A stretch of DNA of 35,885 nucleotides. Source: Plesiocystis pacifica SIR-1. GTDB taxonomy: Bacteria > Myxococcota_A > Polyangia > Nannocystales > Nannocystaceae. A model generated the notes under the pieces. That model searched no databases and was not told the DNA's origin. It saw nothing but the letters and a program-made list of their open reading frames with translations. Made by a program: the position numbers and the translations under genes. Each line of letters begins with the position of its first letter. Positions within the stretch are counted from its first letter, which is position 1. Location: assembly GCF_000170895.1 (NCBI RefSeq), contig NZ_ABCS01000098.1, positions 1 to 35,885 of the forward strand. The letters run 5' to 3'. Positions 24,319 to 34,794 of this stretch are shown here, one piece after another.

Positions 24319-27300
24319 TCAATCGATCTCTTCGAAGTCGTCGAGTTCTTCGAGCTCGCTGATCTCCTCGATGGCCTCGATGGCCTCGGCCGCGGCCGCC
24401 TTGGGCTTGCCGCCCGGCGGGGGCGGAGGTTTGGGCGGGGGCGGTCCCGGGGGCTCGGGGGCCGCGTCGAAGTCTTCGAAATCTTCGAGGAGATCGTCGT
24501 CGACCTCGCCGATGTCCTCGACGTCGGCGTCGAGGTCGACGTCTTCGAGATCGTCGAAGGCCGCGTCGAGCTCGGAGTCCATGGCGGCAGCGTCGGCCTC
24601 GGCTTCCGTCTTTGCTTCAGGTTCTGCCTTCGCCTCGGGCTCCGCCGCGACCTCGGGCTCGGTTTCTGCCTTCGCCTCGGGCTCTGGCTCGACCTCGGGC
24701 TCCGCCGCGACCTCGGGCTCTGCCTTCACCGCGACCTCGGGCTCTGCCTTCACCGCGACCTCGGGCTCTGCCTTCACCTCGGGCTCTGCCTTCACCTCGG
24801 GCTCCGCCGCGGGCTCGGGCGCTGCCTTCGGCTCCGGCTTGGACTTCGCCCTCTCACTCCGCTTCGAGATCGGGCGCCTCCGCGCAGAAGCGCGCGACTC
24901 CTCCTTGGCGGCCGACCCGCCCGAAGCCCGCGCCTGGCTCAGGCTCTGCCCGACGAGGGCCTCGCTGACCAGGGCCTCCGCGTCGACCTCGACGACGATG
25001 GGCGGGGCCGCGATGGCCTCCCCTTCCCGCGCGTCGCCCTCGACGCGATAGCCGAGGGCCGCCCGCGCGTCCGCGTAGGCTCCGCTGACGGCGTAGGCCG
25101 CGAGCGCGCGCAGGTCTCCGTCGAGCTCGACGCGCTCGCTGAGCTCCTGCGTGGGCAGCTCGGGGCCAAAGCCTCCGATGACGCGCAGCGCCGCCGCGAG
25201 GTCGCCCGAGACCACCAGGCCGACGCGAGCGGCCGCCCGGCGCACCCACGCGCGGAGCGAGCGGCTGTCGAAGCCTTCGTCCGCCTGCTCCTTGAAGCCC
25301 GCGCCGATCTGCCGCGCGACGCGGATCGGCAGCTTGCGCGACAGCTCGTGGCCGAGCTTGCTGACCGGGTCCTTGGCGTGGCGGGCGGCCTGCTTGCGCT
25401 GACCGTGGCGCGGGTGGAAGGCGAGCAAGGTCGCCGACAGCACCCGCGCGAAGCGAGCCCGGGGCAAGCCCATGAGCATCACGGCCTCGGGCCGGGTGCA
25501 GAACACGGCCCGCGCCAGGGCAAACTCGACGGCCTTGCGCTGGTCCTCGCCGGCCTCGCGCGCGGCCGGGCCGGCGACCAACACCGGCGGCTGCTGGCAG
25601 TGCGGCCGGACCCAGCCCGCCGCCGGCTCGTCAGCGGCGTCTGCCTCTCCCTCGGAGGCTCGATCGAAGCGCGCGTCAGCCACGAGCGCGACCTTGCTCT
25701 GACCCATGCGCTTGAGGACCTCGCGCCAGGACTTGGCCAGCTCGCCGTCGCCCACGGGCGAGACGCGGTCCTTGGTCGAGACCTCGAGCTTCTCGAACTG
25801 CCCGCCGATCAGGCCCTGGCCCGACTCCCACAGATGCACCAGCGCGCCAGGGATGGCGGCCGTGCGCGGGGTCTCGCCCACGATGGACTCGACCACCAGC
25901 TCCTTGGCGTCGCTCGGCGGCAGCTCCGGGTGCTCGGCCAGGAAGGTCGCGGCCTCCCCCGCCGCCTCCTCGGCGCCCTCGCCCAGCTCGCTGGCGACGA
26001 GGCCGAGGGCAGCGAACAGCGCCCGGGCGCGCTGGAGCTCGCCAGCCTCCCGGTGGTGGCGCGCCAGGCCCAAGAGCGCGGGCGCGTGCAGGGGATCCAT
26101 CTCGAGCAAGCCGCGATGGTTGCTGATGATCTTGTGCTTGCTGACGACCTTGCCGGCCGCCGTGAGGCGCGCGTAGAGCTCCGCGAGGTGCTCGTACTGG
26201 GCCCGGCCAAACTCGCCGTCGGCGAGCTCCGGACGACCCATGCGCACGCGCAGCCGGGCCGCCCGCTCGAGGGAGGCCGCGGCCAGCTGCGGGGCCTTCT
26301 CGCTCTGGATCCCGGCCAGGCGCACGAGCAGGGAGATGCGCGCGCTCAGGTCGTCGTCGAGCTCGACCCGCTCGCCCGAGCTCTCGCGCTCGGCCTCGAG
26401 CTTGGCGATGAACTCGGACACCAGCGGCTCGAGCTCCTCGGTGCGGCCCTCGGCCTCGAGGCTCTGGGCCTTGGCGAGCATGGCCGCCGAGGACAGGGGC
26501 GCCAGGGCGACCGCCCGATCGGCGTAGCCCCGCGCGAGCGCGACGCTCGGCTGGGGGCCGGCGTCCGGGCTCGGCTCGGCGGGCGCGTCCCCGTCGGCCG
26601 CGGCCGCCCCATCGGACCCCGGCAGGGCCACGCGCACGCCCTCGATGAGCAGGCTCAGGCGGGTGGCGTCGTCGGGGTCGGCGACCAGCAGGCGATCGAG
26701 GCAGCGCAGGGCCAGGGAGTCGTCGTGGTGAGCCGTGGCCCGGAAGGCCGCCTCGAGCTGGCCCAGGTCGAGGACCGGGACCGGGCTGTCGGCGACCAGG
26801 ACCAGGCCCAGGCGGACGCACTCGAAGGCTTCGCGCTCGAACTCGCGGACCCGCTCGTGGCGCTTGCTGGCGTCCTCGGGGGACTCGCCCTCGGGGTCGG
26901 AGTCGCGCAGCAAGCCCGCGGCCTCGCGGTAGTACATGCCCGCGTCGACCCAGGCCACGCCCCGCGGGTGCGGCTCGGCGATGGCCTCGGCCATGCGCCC
27001 GGCGTAGCGAGCCGCCCCGGCGGCGTCGCCCCGCTCATAGACCATGGGCACGAGCAGGCCCAGAGCCCGGACGTTGCTCGCGTCGTGGCCGAGCGCGGCC
27101 TCGAGCCGGGCGCGGGCCTCCTCGTGGCGGCGCAGCTCGAGCTCCGCGGCCGCAGCCTCGGCCTGCATCTGCGCGACCAGGGCCGCGTCCGCCTTGCTGA
27201 GCACGCCGTCGGCCTCGCGCAGCGCCGTGAGCCGCTTCTCGAGCTGATCGACCACGGAGACCACGTCGCGGTGCCGGCGAGCCCGGACCCGGTTGTCGAC

Positions 27301-30300
27301 CACCGCCAGGCGGATGCCCATGTTGTCTGGGTCGTGGCGCAGCGCCGCGGTCAGGCGCCGGTAGGCCTCGCCCGCGCGATCGGTGGCCTCGAGCACCCGC
27401 GCGAGCAGGACCAGGCCCTCGACCAGCTGCTCTTGCGCGCGGACCAGGCCGAGGGCCTCGACGGCCTGCTCGAGCTGCTTCTCCGCGCCCTCGAAGTCCC
27501 CCGACTCGACCAGGACCTCGCCCAGGCCCAGGCGCGCCTCGGCGTGGTCGGGGTCCTCGGCCAGCGCGGCGTCAAAGCGCGAGCGCGCGGCGTCGACGTC
27601 CTGGGTCACGCGGTAGGTGATCCGCCCGATCTCCGTCAGCAAGCGCGCGCGCACGCTGCCGGACTCGAGGGCTTCGAGCTCGGCGTCCATGAACGCCGTC
27701 GCCCCCTCGATGTCGCCCGCGGCGATGTCGAGCTGGACCAGGCCCTCGATGCTCCGGGTCAGCCGCTCGGCCCACTTGGCCTGCTCGCTGCCGCCGAGCT
27801 TGGCCTTGGCCTTGGCCTCGGCGAGGATCCGCGTGTAGGCCGTGCGCGCGCGATCGGGGGCCTCGAGGTGCGTCCGCAGCAGATCCGCGGCCTCGAGCAC
27901 GCCGTCGATCTCCTCGAGCTGCATGAGGCCCTCGACGAGCAGCGGGAGGTCGTTGAGCGCCCGCGCGAGCTTGGTGCGCTGGACCAGCAGCTCGCGCTCC
28001 TCCGGCGCGTGACGGAGCGCCCCGGACACGACCTCGAGGGCCTCCCGGTGGCGGCGCCCCTCGTCGGCGAGGACCTGCGCGAGGGTCTTGCTCGCGGACA
28101 CCAAGCGCGCCCGCAGCTCGGCGGCCGCGTCTGCGCCTGCCTCGTCGCCTGCTTCGATCTTGGCGAGCCGCGCCTCGAAGCCCTCGATGCGCTCGCGGAT
28201 CAGCGCGATGCCCTCGTCGAAGCGGCTCGCCTTGCGGTACAGGCGGCTCAGCCCGAGCACGACCTCGTCGTCCTCGGGGGCCTCCTTGGCCAGCTGCTCG
28301 AGGGTCTGGGTCGCCCCGAGCTCGTCGCCGAGGCCCTCTTGCAGGGCCCGGGCCTTGACCACGAGCAGCTTGACCCGCCCGGCCTGGCGCGTCGCGTCGT
28401 CGAGCTCGGCGTCGTTGGACAGCCCCTCGAGGCGCTCCTCGATCACCGGCAGGAGCTTGTTCCAGCGCTCGGTGATGAGATAGAGGTCCTGCAGGCAGGC
28501 CAGGGCCTCGTCGTCCTTGGGCTGGAGCTCGCGGTAGTCGACCCAGGCCTCGATGGCCCGCTCGGGCAGCTCGAGCTCCCGGGTGTAGATGCGCGCGATC
28601 TTGCGGAGGTACTTGGTCTGCGACTCGGCCTCGAGCAGGTCCTCGATGGCCTTGCGCATGGCGTCGATGGCCTGCGGCCACTCCTGGCGGCGGATCAGCA
28701 GCTCGGCCAGGGCGTCGTGGAGCTCGGCGAAGTCGCCGATCTCGCGGACCAGGGCGCGCAGCAGCTTGACCGCCGCGTCGCTCTTGTCGACCTCGTCCTC
28801 GTAGAGCTTGGCCAGGACCAGGGTCCGCTCGACCCGCTCGGCGTCCTCGAGCCCGCGGGCCTCGGCGCGCAGCAGCTCGGCGTAGGTCTCGACGTAGTCC
28901 GGCCGGCGCTCGAGCTCGTCGTAGATGACCAGGAGCTCGCGCAGCGCCCCGACGTGGTTCGAGACCACGGCGAGCACGGCCTTGTAGCGGGCCTCGGCCT
29001 CGCCCAGATCGCGCTCGAAGTCGTCGCGGCGGTGGAAGGCCGCGATGCGCATGTTGAGGGCGACGACGTGCTCGGGCAGGGCCGCCTCGGACAGCAGCTT
29101 CTTCCACGCCTCGAGCAGGCGCGGCCGGGCCTCGTGGCGCTCGGCCAGCTCCTCGAGGCTGGCCACGCTCACGGCGTGCTCGGGGAGGACCATCAGGGCG
29201 CGCTCGTGGCACAGGAAGGCCCGCTCGAGCAGCTTGGCGCCCTCCTCCCACAGCCGCGCGATGACCAGCTGGAGCTCGACCTTCGCCTCGCGGTTGGCCG
29301 TGGGCAGCTCGGAGTAGGCGGCCGCGAGCTCCTCCCAGGCGCTGGCGACCTTGGGCCGGGGGGGGAGCACGGGGCCCGACAGCGCCGGGACCTCGGGGAG
29401 CCCGCGCCCGAGGGCGAAGGTCTCGTCGTGCACGCCCGTGTCCATGCCCACCGGGCGGCGCTCGGGCTTGGGCAGGTGCAGGGTCTTGCCGAAGCGCTCC
29501 GTGCCGGGATCGAGCTCGGGATCCAGCGCAGGATCTGGGGCACTGCGCCGCGCTCCGGGCACGCGGCCCGCGTTGGCGGCCTCGCGCTGGGCCTTGCGGG
29601 GATCGGCCATGTTGCCGATCTGCCCGCTCACCTGCGCCGAGGCCAGGTCGGCGCCGTCGAGCTCTTCGACCTCGCGCTTGCGCGTGACCTCGCCGTCGAG
29701 GTCGCGCTTGCGCGTGACCTCCTCGAGCAGCTCGACCCGCGACACCTCCTCGACCACCGAGTCCTCGGAGATCAGCTCGACCCGCGACACCTCCTCGATC
29801 TCGGAGATCAGCTCGACCCTCGACACCTCCTCGACCACCGAGTCCTCGAGCAGCTCGACCCGCGACACCTCCTCGATGACCGAGTCGGAGATCAGCTCGA
29901 CCCGCGACACCTCCTCGACCACCGAGTCCCCGCCGTCCATGGGCGCGACGGCCGTGAGCTCGTCGGGGTCGCCCTCGGAGTGGGGGTCGTCGTAGCGCAG
30001 GGCCACGCCGTCGGCGGCGTCCTGGGTCCCCGGCGGGGTCAGGTGCTGAGGGTCCAGGCCGGCCCGGTGCCACAGCGTGGCGTCGCGCAGCTCGGGCATG
30101 GGCAGCTCGGGGTTGATGGCGCTGTCCTTGGGCAGGGCCGGTCCGCGGTAGCGACCCACGGCGCCCGCGAGGCGCCACAGATCGACGTTGGCGGCCGACT
30201 CGGACACGCCCAGGGCGCCCACCCGGGGCGGCAGCTCGGGGCTGCGCCGCCAGGCCTCGAGGCGCGCTCGGAAGGCGTACTCGGACCGGCCGAGCTTGTG

Positions 30301-33300
30301 CTCGTAGAGCTCGGCGAGCTCGACGAACAGCGCGACCTGTCGAGCCGTGCTGCCCGAGCGCTCGAGCTCCCAGGCCGGGAGCAGCATGAAGCTGTGCCAC
30401 AGGTCGTAGCGCGCGGCGATGCGCTCGGCCTCGGCCCGGGCGTCGCCGTGCTCGGGGTCGAGGGTGAGCACGCGCAGCCACTCGGCCAGGGCCCCGCCGC
30501 CGTCGTCGAGGCGCTGTTCTCGGATGCGCGCGCGCTCCTCGAGCAGGCCGACCTTCTCGGCGGTGGTCCGGGCCTGCTCGACGAGCTCGCCGATGGCCCG
30601 GAGCTCGACCAGGGCGCCCACGGACACGCCGTCGTGGTCGCCCTTGGTCTGCGCCCCCTCGTCGACGCCAGCGGCGAGCCGGCGCAGGCGCGGCATGATC
30701 ACGTCGCCCTCGCGGTCGAGGCTGACCCCGCGCAACAGCACGCGCATGGCCGAGATCGGGTCCTCGAGGCGCTCCTCGACGATCTGGCTGGCCTCGGCGA
30801 GGGCGTCCACGGCCTGGCTGAGCGCGCCGGCCTGGGTGTGCTCCCGGGCCAGCGCGGCGTAGTGGTCGGCGACCTCGCGCCACAGCCCCTCGCGCTCGGC
30901 GATGGACACGGCCATGTCGAGGGCCTCCTCGGCCAGCGAAGGATCGCGCTGGCGCAGGTCGGCCCAGCCCCGGCGCAGGCTGGCGAAGGCCGCCCGCGGG
31001 TCGTCGAGCTTGCGCTGGTAGATGCGCGCGAGGGCCGAGAAGGCCTCGAAGCGGCCGAGGGCGCTCTGGGCCTGCTCGAGGCGGTGCTCTTCGAGGTCCA
31101 AGAGCGCGCCCCACAGCTGGTGGCGCCCGGCGATGGCCTCGATGCGCTTGCTCAGCTCGTCGTCGTTGGGCGCCCGGCTGAGCCCGCGCTGGAGGTAGCC
31201 GACCGCCCGCTTGGGGTCCTTCAGCTCGCGCTCGGCGATCTCGGCCGCGCCGATCATCCGCTCGACCAGCTCGTACTCGTCGACGATGGTCTCGCGCTCG
31301 AGCTCCCGCTCGGTCACCTCGAGCAGCGAGCTCCACAGCCCGTAGCTCTCGGCCAGCTTGCGCAGGCGCTTGAAGCCGCGCTCGAAGTCCAGCTGCTGCG
31401 CCCGCGCGATGAAGTAGCCGCGCCGCGCCCACGCGAACGCGCGATCGGCGTCGCCCAGCTCGCGCTCGGCGATGGTCGAGGCCTCCGTGCAGATCTCGAG
31501 CTGCCCGGTGACGTCGCCCATCTCGCCGAGCCGGTTGATGCGCAGCTCGTCGATCTCGAGCAGCTCCTTCCAGGTCCCGTGGACCTGGGCGAACTCCTCG
31601 ATGTAGTCGCGCAGGGCCGGGTCCGTGGGGTCGATGCCGCTCGCCCGGCGCAGCAGCTCGAGGGCCCGGCGGGCGTCGCCGAGGCCCTGGTCGGCGAGCT
31701 CGGCCATGCGCTTGAGGGTGTCGATCTGCTCGTCGGGGTCGCGGGCGACGAGCTCGAGCTTGCGGGCCAGGGAGCGCAGCGCCAGCTCGAACTCGCCGAG
31801 CTCGGCCTGCAGCTCGCCGAGCTTGGCGTGGCCCTCGGGGTCCTCGGGGAACTCCTCGAGGCGCCGACGGATCGCCTGCATCGCCGCGGGCTTGTTGTCG
31901 AGGACCTGCCAGGCGTCGACGATGAGCTGGAAGAGCTCGGCGCGCTCGGCCGTGTCGGCGGTCCCGATCAGCATCAGCTCGGCGTGGGCGACGAGCTTCT
32001 CGCGGTCGCTGGCGCCGCGGTAGGCCTCGAGCAGGCTGCGGTTGACCTCGGGGTCGCCGCGCCGCGGACCCTCGAGGATCCACGCGAGCACCTCGGCGGC
32101 CTCGCCCGGCTTCTCGACGTCGAGGAGCAGCAGCTGGGCCTGCTCCCAGGCGAAGCTGAACGCCTCCTCGTCGCTGTCGGCGATCAGCCGCAGCGTGCCC
32201 AGGACCTTGGCGAGGGGCTCGCTGTCCTCTTCGAGGCGGTAGAGATCGGCGAGCGCGTCGAGGGCCCCGCGGTGCTTGGGACGGATCCGCACGGCCCGCT
32301 CGTAGGCGCTGCGGGCGAGATCGGGATCGCCGAGCATGCCCTGGGCGATGCTGCCCAGGCGCAGCAGGTAGTCGAGCTGGCGAATGATCGGCGTCTTGCT
32401 CGAGCCCGCGGCCCGGCCGAGGAAGGCCGCCAGCTCCTCGTAGCGGCTGCCCTGCTCGTAGATCGCGATCATCTTGTCGGCGACCTCGAGGTTGTCGGGC
32501 TCGAGGTCGGCCAGGCGCGACCAGTAGCCCGAGGCCCGGTCGTGGTCCTGGAGCTGGCTCTCGGCCACCCGCGCCAGGCGGCGGAGGATCTGCGCCTTTT
32601 GCTGGGCCTTGCCGGCGAGCTTGTACTCGCGCTCGAGGGCCGCGACGAGCAGCTCGACGTCGCTGGCCTCGCGGGCAAGGAGCTGGAGCCGGTGCAGGGC
32701 CTCGAGGTCGTTGCCGGTCAGCGCGAGGATCTCCTCGCAGGCCCACATCGCCTCGGCCGGGGCCGAGAGCTCGTGGTGCCACAGCTCGGCCATGCGCCGC
32801 AGCAGCGTGACCCGCTCGGTGTCGCTGCGCGCCCGCTCGTACTGCTGCTTGAGCAGCTCGATGACCTGGTAGTGGTCGCCGGCGCGGTCGTAGAGCGCGG
32901 TCAGGGCCCGGGTCGCCCCGAGGTCGTCGGGCACGAGGTGGAGCATCTCGCTGTACAGCTCGATGGCCCGCTGCGGGTTGACCTGCCGATCGCGGTAGAT
33001 CTGCGCCAGGCGCTTGAGCAGCTCGAAGCGCTTGCGCGGCTCCGTGGCCCGGGCCAGCTCGCCCTCCTGGACCCGCACCATGTTGTCCCACATGCGCGTG
33101 CGCTTTTGGATCCGCGCCATCTGCTCGCGGGGCTGGCGGTTGCGCGGGTAGGCGTGGGACATGCGGTTCCACGCGTCGAGGGCCCCGTCGACGTCGCCGA
33201 GGCGACGCTCGCAGATCTCGGCCAGTTCGGTGAACTCCTGCTCGAAGCTCTCGTTGCGCAGCGGGCTGTAGCCCCCGGACGCGGCCACCTCCATGGCGCG

Positions 33301-34794
33301 CTCGATCTGGTAGAGGATCAGGTCGCGCAGGGCCGCCCACGCGTGCTTGCGCCGAAAGTGCTCCTTGTAGCCCTCGAAGGCCTCGGCGTTGAAGGGCTCG
33401 CGCTCGAGCACCTTGAAGTAAAACAGCGCCGCGCGCTCGTGGTCGTCGAGCTGGTGGTGGAAGACCTTGGCGGCCTCGAGCAGGCTCGCCGTGGACATGC
33501 CGTCGCCGAGCTGCTCGACCTTCCACTCGAGCAAGGTCGCCAGCGCGGCCCAGTCGGCGGTGTCGCGATAGATGCGCTCGAGCGCGGTCCAGGCCTCGCC
33601 GTCGGCGGTCTGGTAGCGGCCGGCCTCCTCGTAGCAGACCCGGGCCTCCTCGCGCCGGGACAGGCGCTGGTCCAGGTTGGCCGCGCGGCTGAGCAGCACC
33701 TGCAGGCGCGCCGGGCCGTCGACGTAGGTCAGCATCTCGATGTAGAGCTCGTCGAGCTCCATCCACAGGTCCTGCTCGGCGAGCAGCTCGGCCAGGAGCT
33801 TGGCGGCCTCGTAGGTGCCCGGGCGCAGGCTCAGGGTCCGGCGCAGCAGCTTGGTCGCCTCGGGCAGGTCGTTGGCGCGGCGGGCCAGGCCGGCGGACTT
33901 GAGGAAGATGCTCGAGGCCTTGGCCATCCCGTCCTCGCTGGCCTTGCCCGAGCCGAGGTAGAGGTTCCCGAAGGCGCGCAGGGCCGCGAGGCTGTTGGGC
34001 GCCATCTTGATCGCGGCCTGGAGGTGGCGGGCCGCGCTGGCCAGGTCGTCGTAGTGCTCCGTGGCCAGCCGAGCCAGGCGCAGGTGCAGCTCGCTGATCC
34101 GCGCGGCGACGGCCGGATCCTGGGCGAAGCGAGGATCGCCCTCGAGCACGCCGAGCTCCGTCTCCATCAGCTGGAAGGCCCGCTCCCACGCCCCGCCGCC
34201 GAGGTGCAGGGTGATCAGGGCCTCGCTCGCCCCGGTCAGCCCCGGATCCACGCGCAGCGCCTGCTCGTAGTGGGCGACGGCCTCGCCCATGGCGTGGAAG
34301 CGCCGGCGCTGGATGTCCGCGTAGGCCATGTGCAGGGGGCCGAGGAGCGCGGGATCGGCGTTGCGCGCCCAGCCCAGCCGCCACATCAGCAAGGTCGACA
34401 GCTCCGCGTCCCAGCCGAGCTCCTGGTAGGCCAGGTACAGGCGCTCGTAGGCCCGCTCGTTCTCGGGCTGGGCCATGAGCGCCCGGCTCAGGGCGTGGGT
34501 CGCCTCGCGCGGACGATCGGCGCGGTCCTTGAACAGCTCGTAGGCCTGAATCGAGAGCTCGACGACCTTGGCGGCCTTCCCGGGCTCCCGGGCCATCGAC
34601 GCCGCGTGCTCGACGAGCAGCTTGGCCATCGAGAGCCAATCGCCGGCCTCGCGCATGCGTCGTCGCGCCCGCGCGAACACCCGCTCATCGCCGCGTTGTT
34701 CGCGGTAAGCGATGAGCGCCTCGGCGTCGGCGTCCTCCTCGGGGGGCAAGGGGCAAGGGAGGGCGAAGTCGGAGGCCGGATAGACGTTCGACAT
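24319..34794 (-). CDS. giant tetratricopeptide repeat protein, 3491 aa
   Basis: Starts MSNVYPASDFALPCPLPPEE; the frame is open 18 codons further up without reason to include them. Almost the whole length is alpha-helical TPR-type repeats with the W..L / A...Y...L...P pattern (for example AVAHYEQALRVDPGLTGASE, RAALFYFKVLEREPFNAEAF). Residues about 1-1600 and 1780-3000 form two superhelices joined by a linker with five EEVSRVEL copies. A helical C-terminal domain follows (about 3010-3240, ending VGLVVSGDLAAALRVIGGFG), then an Ala/Pro/Glu/Lys repeat tail and an acidic end EEISELEELDDFEEID. There is no signal peptide or catalytic motif; it is probably a cytoplasmic scaffold. Long open frames in two other registers are codon-bias shadows. 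Confidence 0.85.
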   Translation of the reverse strand: MSNVYPASDFALPCPLPPEEDADAEALIAYREQRGDERVFARARRRMREAGDWLSMAKLLVEHAASMAREPGKAAKVVELSIQAYELFKDRADRPREATHALSRALMAQPENERAYERLYLAYQELGWDAELSTLLMWRLGWARNADPALLGPLHMAYADIQRRRFHAMGEAVAHYEQALRVDPGLTGASEALITLHLGGGAWERAFQLMETELGVLEGDPRFAQDPAVAARISELHLRLARLATEHYDDLASAARHLQAAIKMAPNSLAALRAFGNLYLGSGKASEDGMAKASSIFLKSAGLARRANDLPEATKLLRRTLSLRPGTYEAAKLLAELLAEQDLWMELDELYIEMLTYVDGPARLQVLLSRAANLDQRLSRREEARVCYEEAGRYQTADGEAWTALERIYRDTADWAALATLLEWKVEQLGDGMSTASLLEAAKVFHHQLDDHERAALFYFKVLEREPFNAEAFEGYKEHFRRKHAWAALRDLILYQIERAMEVAASGGYSPLRNESFEQEFTELAEICERRLGDVDGALDAWNRMSHAYPRNRQPREQMARIQKRTRMWDNMVRVQEGELARATEPRKRFELLKRLAQIYRDRQVNPQRAIELYSEMLHLVPDDLGATRALTALYDRAGDHYQVIELLKQQYERARSDTERVTLLRRMAELWHHELSAPAEAMWACEEILALTGNDLEALHRLQLLAREASDVELLVAALEREYKLAGKAQQKAQILRRLARVAESQLQDHDRASGYWSRLADLEPDNLEVADKMIAIYEQGSRYEELAAFLGRAAGSSKTPIIRQLDYLLRLGSIAQGMLGDPDLARSAYERAVRIRPKHRGALDALADLYRLEEDSEPLAKVLGTLRLIADSDEEAFSFAWEQAQLLLLDVEKPGEAAEVLAWILEGPRRGDPEVNRSLLEAYRGASDREKLVAHAELMLIGTADTAERAELFQLIVDAWQVLDNKPAAMQAIRRRLEEFPEDPEGHAKLGELQAELGEFELALRSLARKLELVARDPDEQIDTLKRMAELADQGLGDARRALELLRRASGIDPTDPALRDYIEEFAQVHGTWKELLEIDELRINRLGEMGDVTGQLEICTEASTIAERELGDADRAFAWARRGYFIARAQQLDFERGFKRLRKLAESYGLWSSLLEVTERELERETIVDEYELVERMIGAAEIAERELKDPKRAVGYLQRGLSRAPNDDELSKRIEAIAGRHQLWGALLDLEEHRLEQAQSALGRFEAFSALARIYQRKLDDPRAAFASLRRGWADLRQRDPSLAEEALDMAVSIAEREGLWREVADHYAALAREHTQAGALSQAVDALAEASQIVEERLEDPISAMRVLLRGVSLDREGDVIMPRLRRLAAGVDEGAQTKGDHDGVSVGALVELRAIGELVEQARTTAEKVGLLEERARIREQRLDDGGGALAEWLRVLTLDPEHGDARAEAERIAARYDLWHSFMLLPAWELERSGSTARQVALFVELAELYEHKLGRSEYAFRARLEAWRRSPELPPRVGALGVSESAANVDLWRLAGAVGRYRGPALPKDSAINPELPMPELRDATLWHRAGLDPQHLTPPGTQDAADGVALRYDDPHSEGDPDELTAVAPMDGGDSVVEEVSRVELISDSVIEEVSRVELLEDSVVEEVSRVELISEIEEVSRVELISEDSVVEEVSRVELLEEVTRKRDLDGEVTRKREVEELDGADLASAQVSGQIGNMADPRKAQREAANAGRVPGARRSAPDPALDPELDPGTERFGKTLHLPKPERRPVGMDTGVHDETFALGRGLPEVPALSGPVLPPRPKVASAWEELAAAYSELPTANREAKVELQLVIARLWEEGAKLLERAFLCHERALMVLPEHAVSVASLEELAERHEARPRLLEAWKKLLSEAALPEHVVALNMRIAAFHRRDDFERDLGEAEARYKAVLAVVSNHVGALRELLVIYDELERRPDYVETYAELLRAEARGLEDAERVERTLVLAKLYEDEVDKSDAAVKLLRALVREIGDFAELHDALAELLIRRQEWPQAIDAMRKAIEDLLEAESQTKYLRKIARIYTRELELPERAIEAWVDYRELQPKDDEALACLQDLYLITERWNKLLPVIEERLEGLSNDAELDDATRQAGRVKLLVVKARALQEGLGDELGATQTLEQLAKEAPEDDEVVLGLSRLYRKASRFDEGIALIRERIEGFEARLAKIEAGDEAGADAAAELRARLVSASKTLAQVLADEGRRHREALEVVSGALRHAPEERELLVQRTKLARALNDLPLLVEGLMQLEEIDGVLEAADLLRTHLEAPDRARTAYTRILAEAKAKAKLGGSEQAKWAERLTRSIEGLVQLDIAAGDIEGATAFMDAELEALESGSVRARLLTEIGRITYRVTQDVDAARSRFDAALAEDPDHAEARLGLGEVLVESGDFEGAEKQLEQAVEALGLVRAQEQLVEGLVLLARVLEATDRAGEAYRRLTAALRHDPDNMGIRLAVVDNRVRARRHRDVVSVVDQLEKRLTALREADGVLSKADAALVAQMQAEAAAAELELRRHEEARARLEAALGHDASNVRALGLLVPMVYERGDAAGAARYAGRMAEAIAEPHPRGVAWVDAGMYYREAAGLLRDSDPEGESPEDASKRHERVREFEREAFECVRLGLVLVADSPVPVLDLGQLEAAFRATAHHDDSLALRCLDRLLVADPDDATRLSLLIEGVRVALPGSDGAAAADGDAPAEPSPDAGPQPSVALARGYADRAVALAPLSSAAMLAKAQSLEAEGRTEELEPLVSEFIAKLEAERESSGERVELDDDLSARISLLVRLAGIQSEKAPQLAAASLERAARLRVRMGRPELADGEFGRAQYEHLAELYARLTAAGKVVSKHKIISNHRGLLEMDPLHAPALLGLARHHREAGELQRARALFAALGLVASELGEGAEEAAGEAATFLAEHPELPPSDAKELVVESIVGETPRTAAIPGALVHLWESGQGLIGGQFEKLEVSTKDRVSPVGDGELAKSWREVLKRMGQSKVALVADARFDRASEGEADAADEPAAGWVRPHCQQPPVLVAGPAAREAGEDQRKAVEFALARAVFCTRPEAVMLMGLPRARFARVLSATLLAFHPRHGQRKQAARHAKDPVSKLGHELSRKLPIRVARQIGAGFKEQADEGFDSRSLRAWVRRAAARVGLVVSGDLAAALRVIGGFGPELPTQELSERVELDGDLRALAAYAVSGAYADARAALGYRVEGDAREGEAIAAPPIVVEVDAEALVSEALVGQSLSQARASGGSAAKEESRASARRRPISKRSERAKSKPEPKAAPEPAAEPEVKAEPEVKAEPEVAVKAEPEVAVKAEPEVAAEPEVEPEPEAKAETEPEVAAEPEAKAEPEAKTEAEADAAAMDSELDAAFDDLEDVDLDADVEDIGEVDDDLLEDFEDFDAAPEPPGPPPPKPPPPPGGKPKAAAAEAIEAIEEISELEELDDFEEID
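24600..24840 (-). repeat. in-frame (A/V)KAEPEV repeat in the TPR protein tail
   Basis: Degenerate copies of an 18-24-base unit encode KAEPEV, AVKAEPEV and AAEPEV blocks. The clearest copies are at about 24706-24805. Unit lengths are multiples of three, so copy number can change without frameshift. Pro/Glu/Lys/Ala content suggests an extended spacer before the acidic end. Confidence 0.75.
29719..29930 (-). repeat. in-frame repeat encoding five EEVSRVEL motifs
   Basis: The coding DNA repeats with mainly 42-base spacing (14 residues) as DSVVEEVSRVELIS-type units. One copy is shortened (EIEEVSRVELIS). Two EVTRKR units follow on the C-terminal side. It maps to residues about 1620-1695 of the TPR protein, between its two superhelices. 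Confidence 0.85.

Noticed and set aside
27572..34639. A 2355-codon frame on the minus strand in another register of the same gene
   Set aside because: Translation is Arg/Ala/Pro/Gly-rich low complexity, a GC-bias shadow of the TPR frame.
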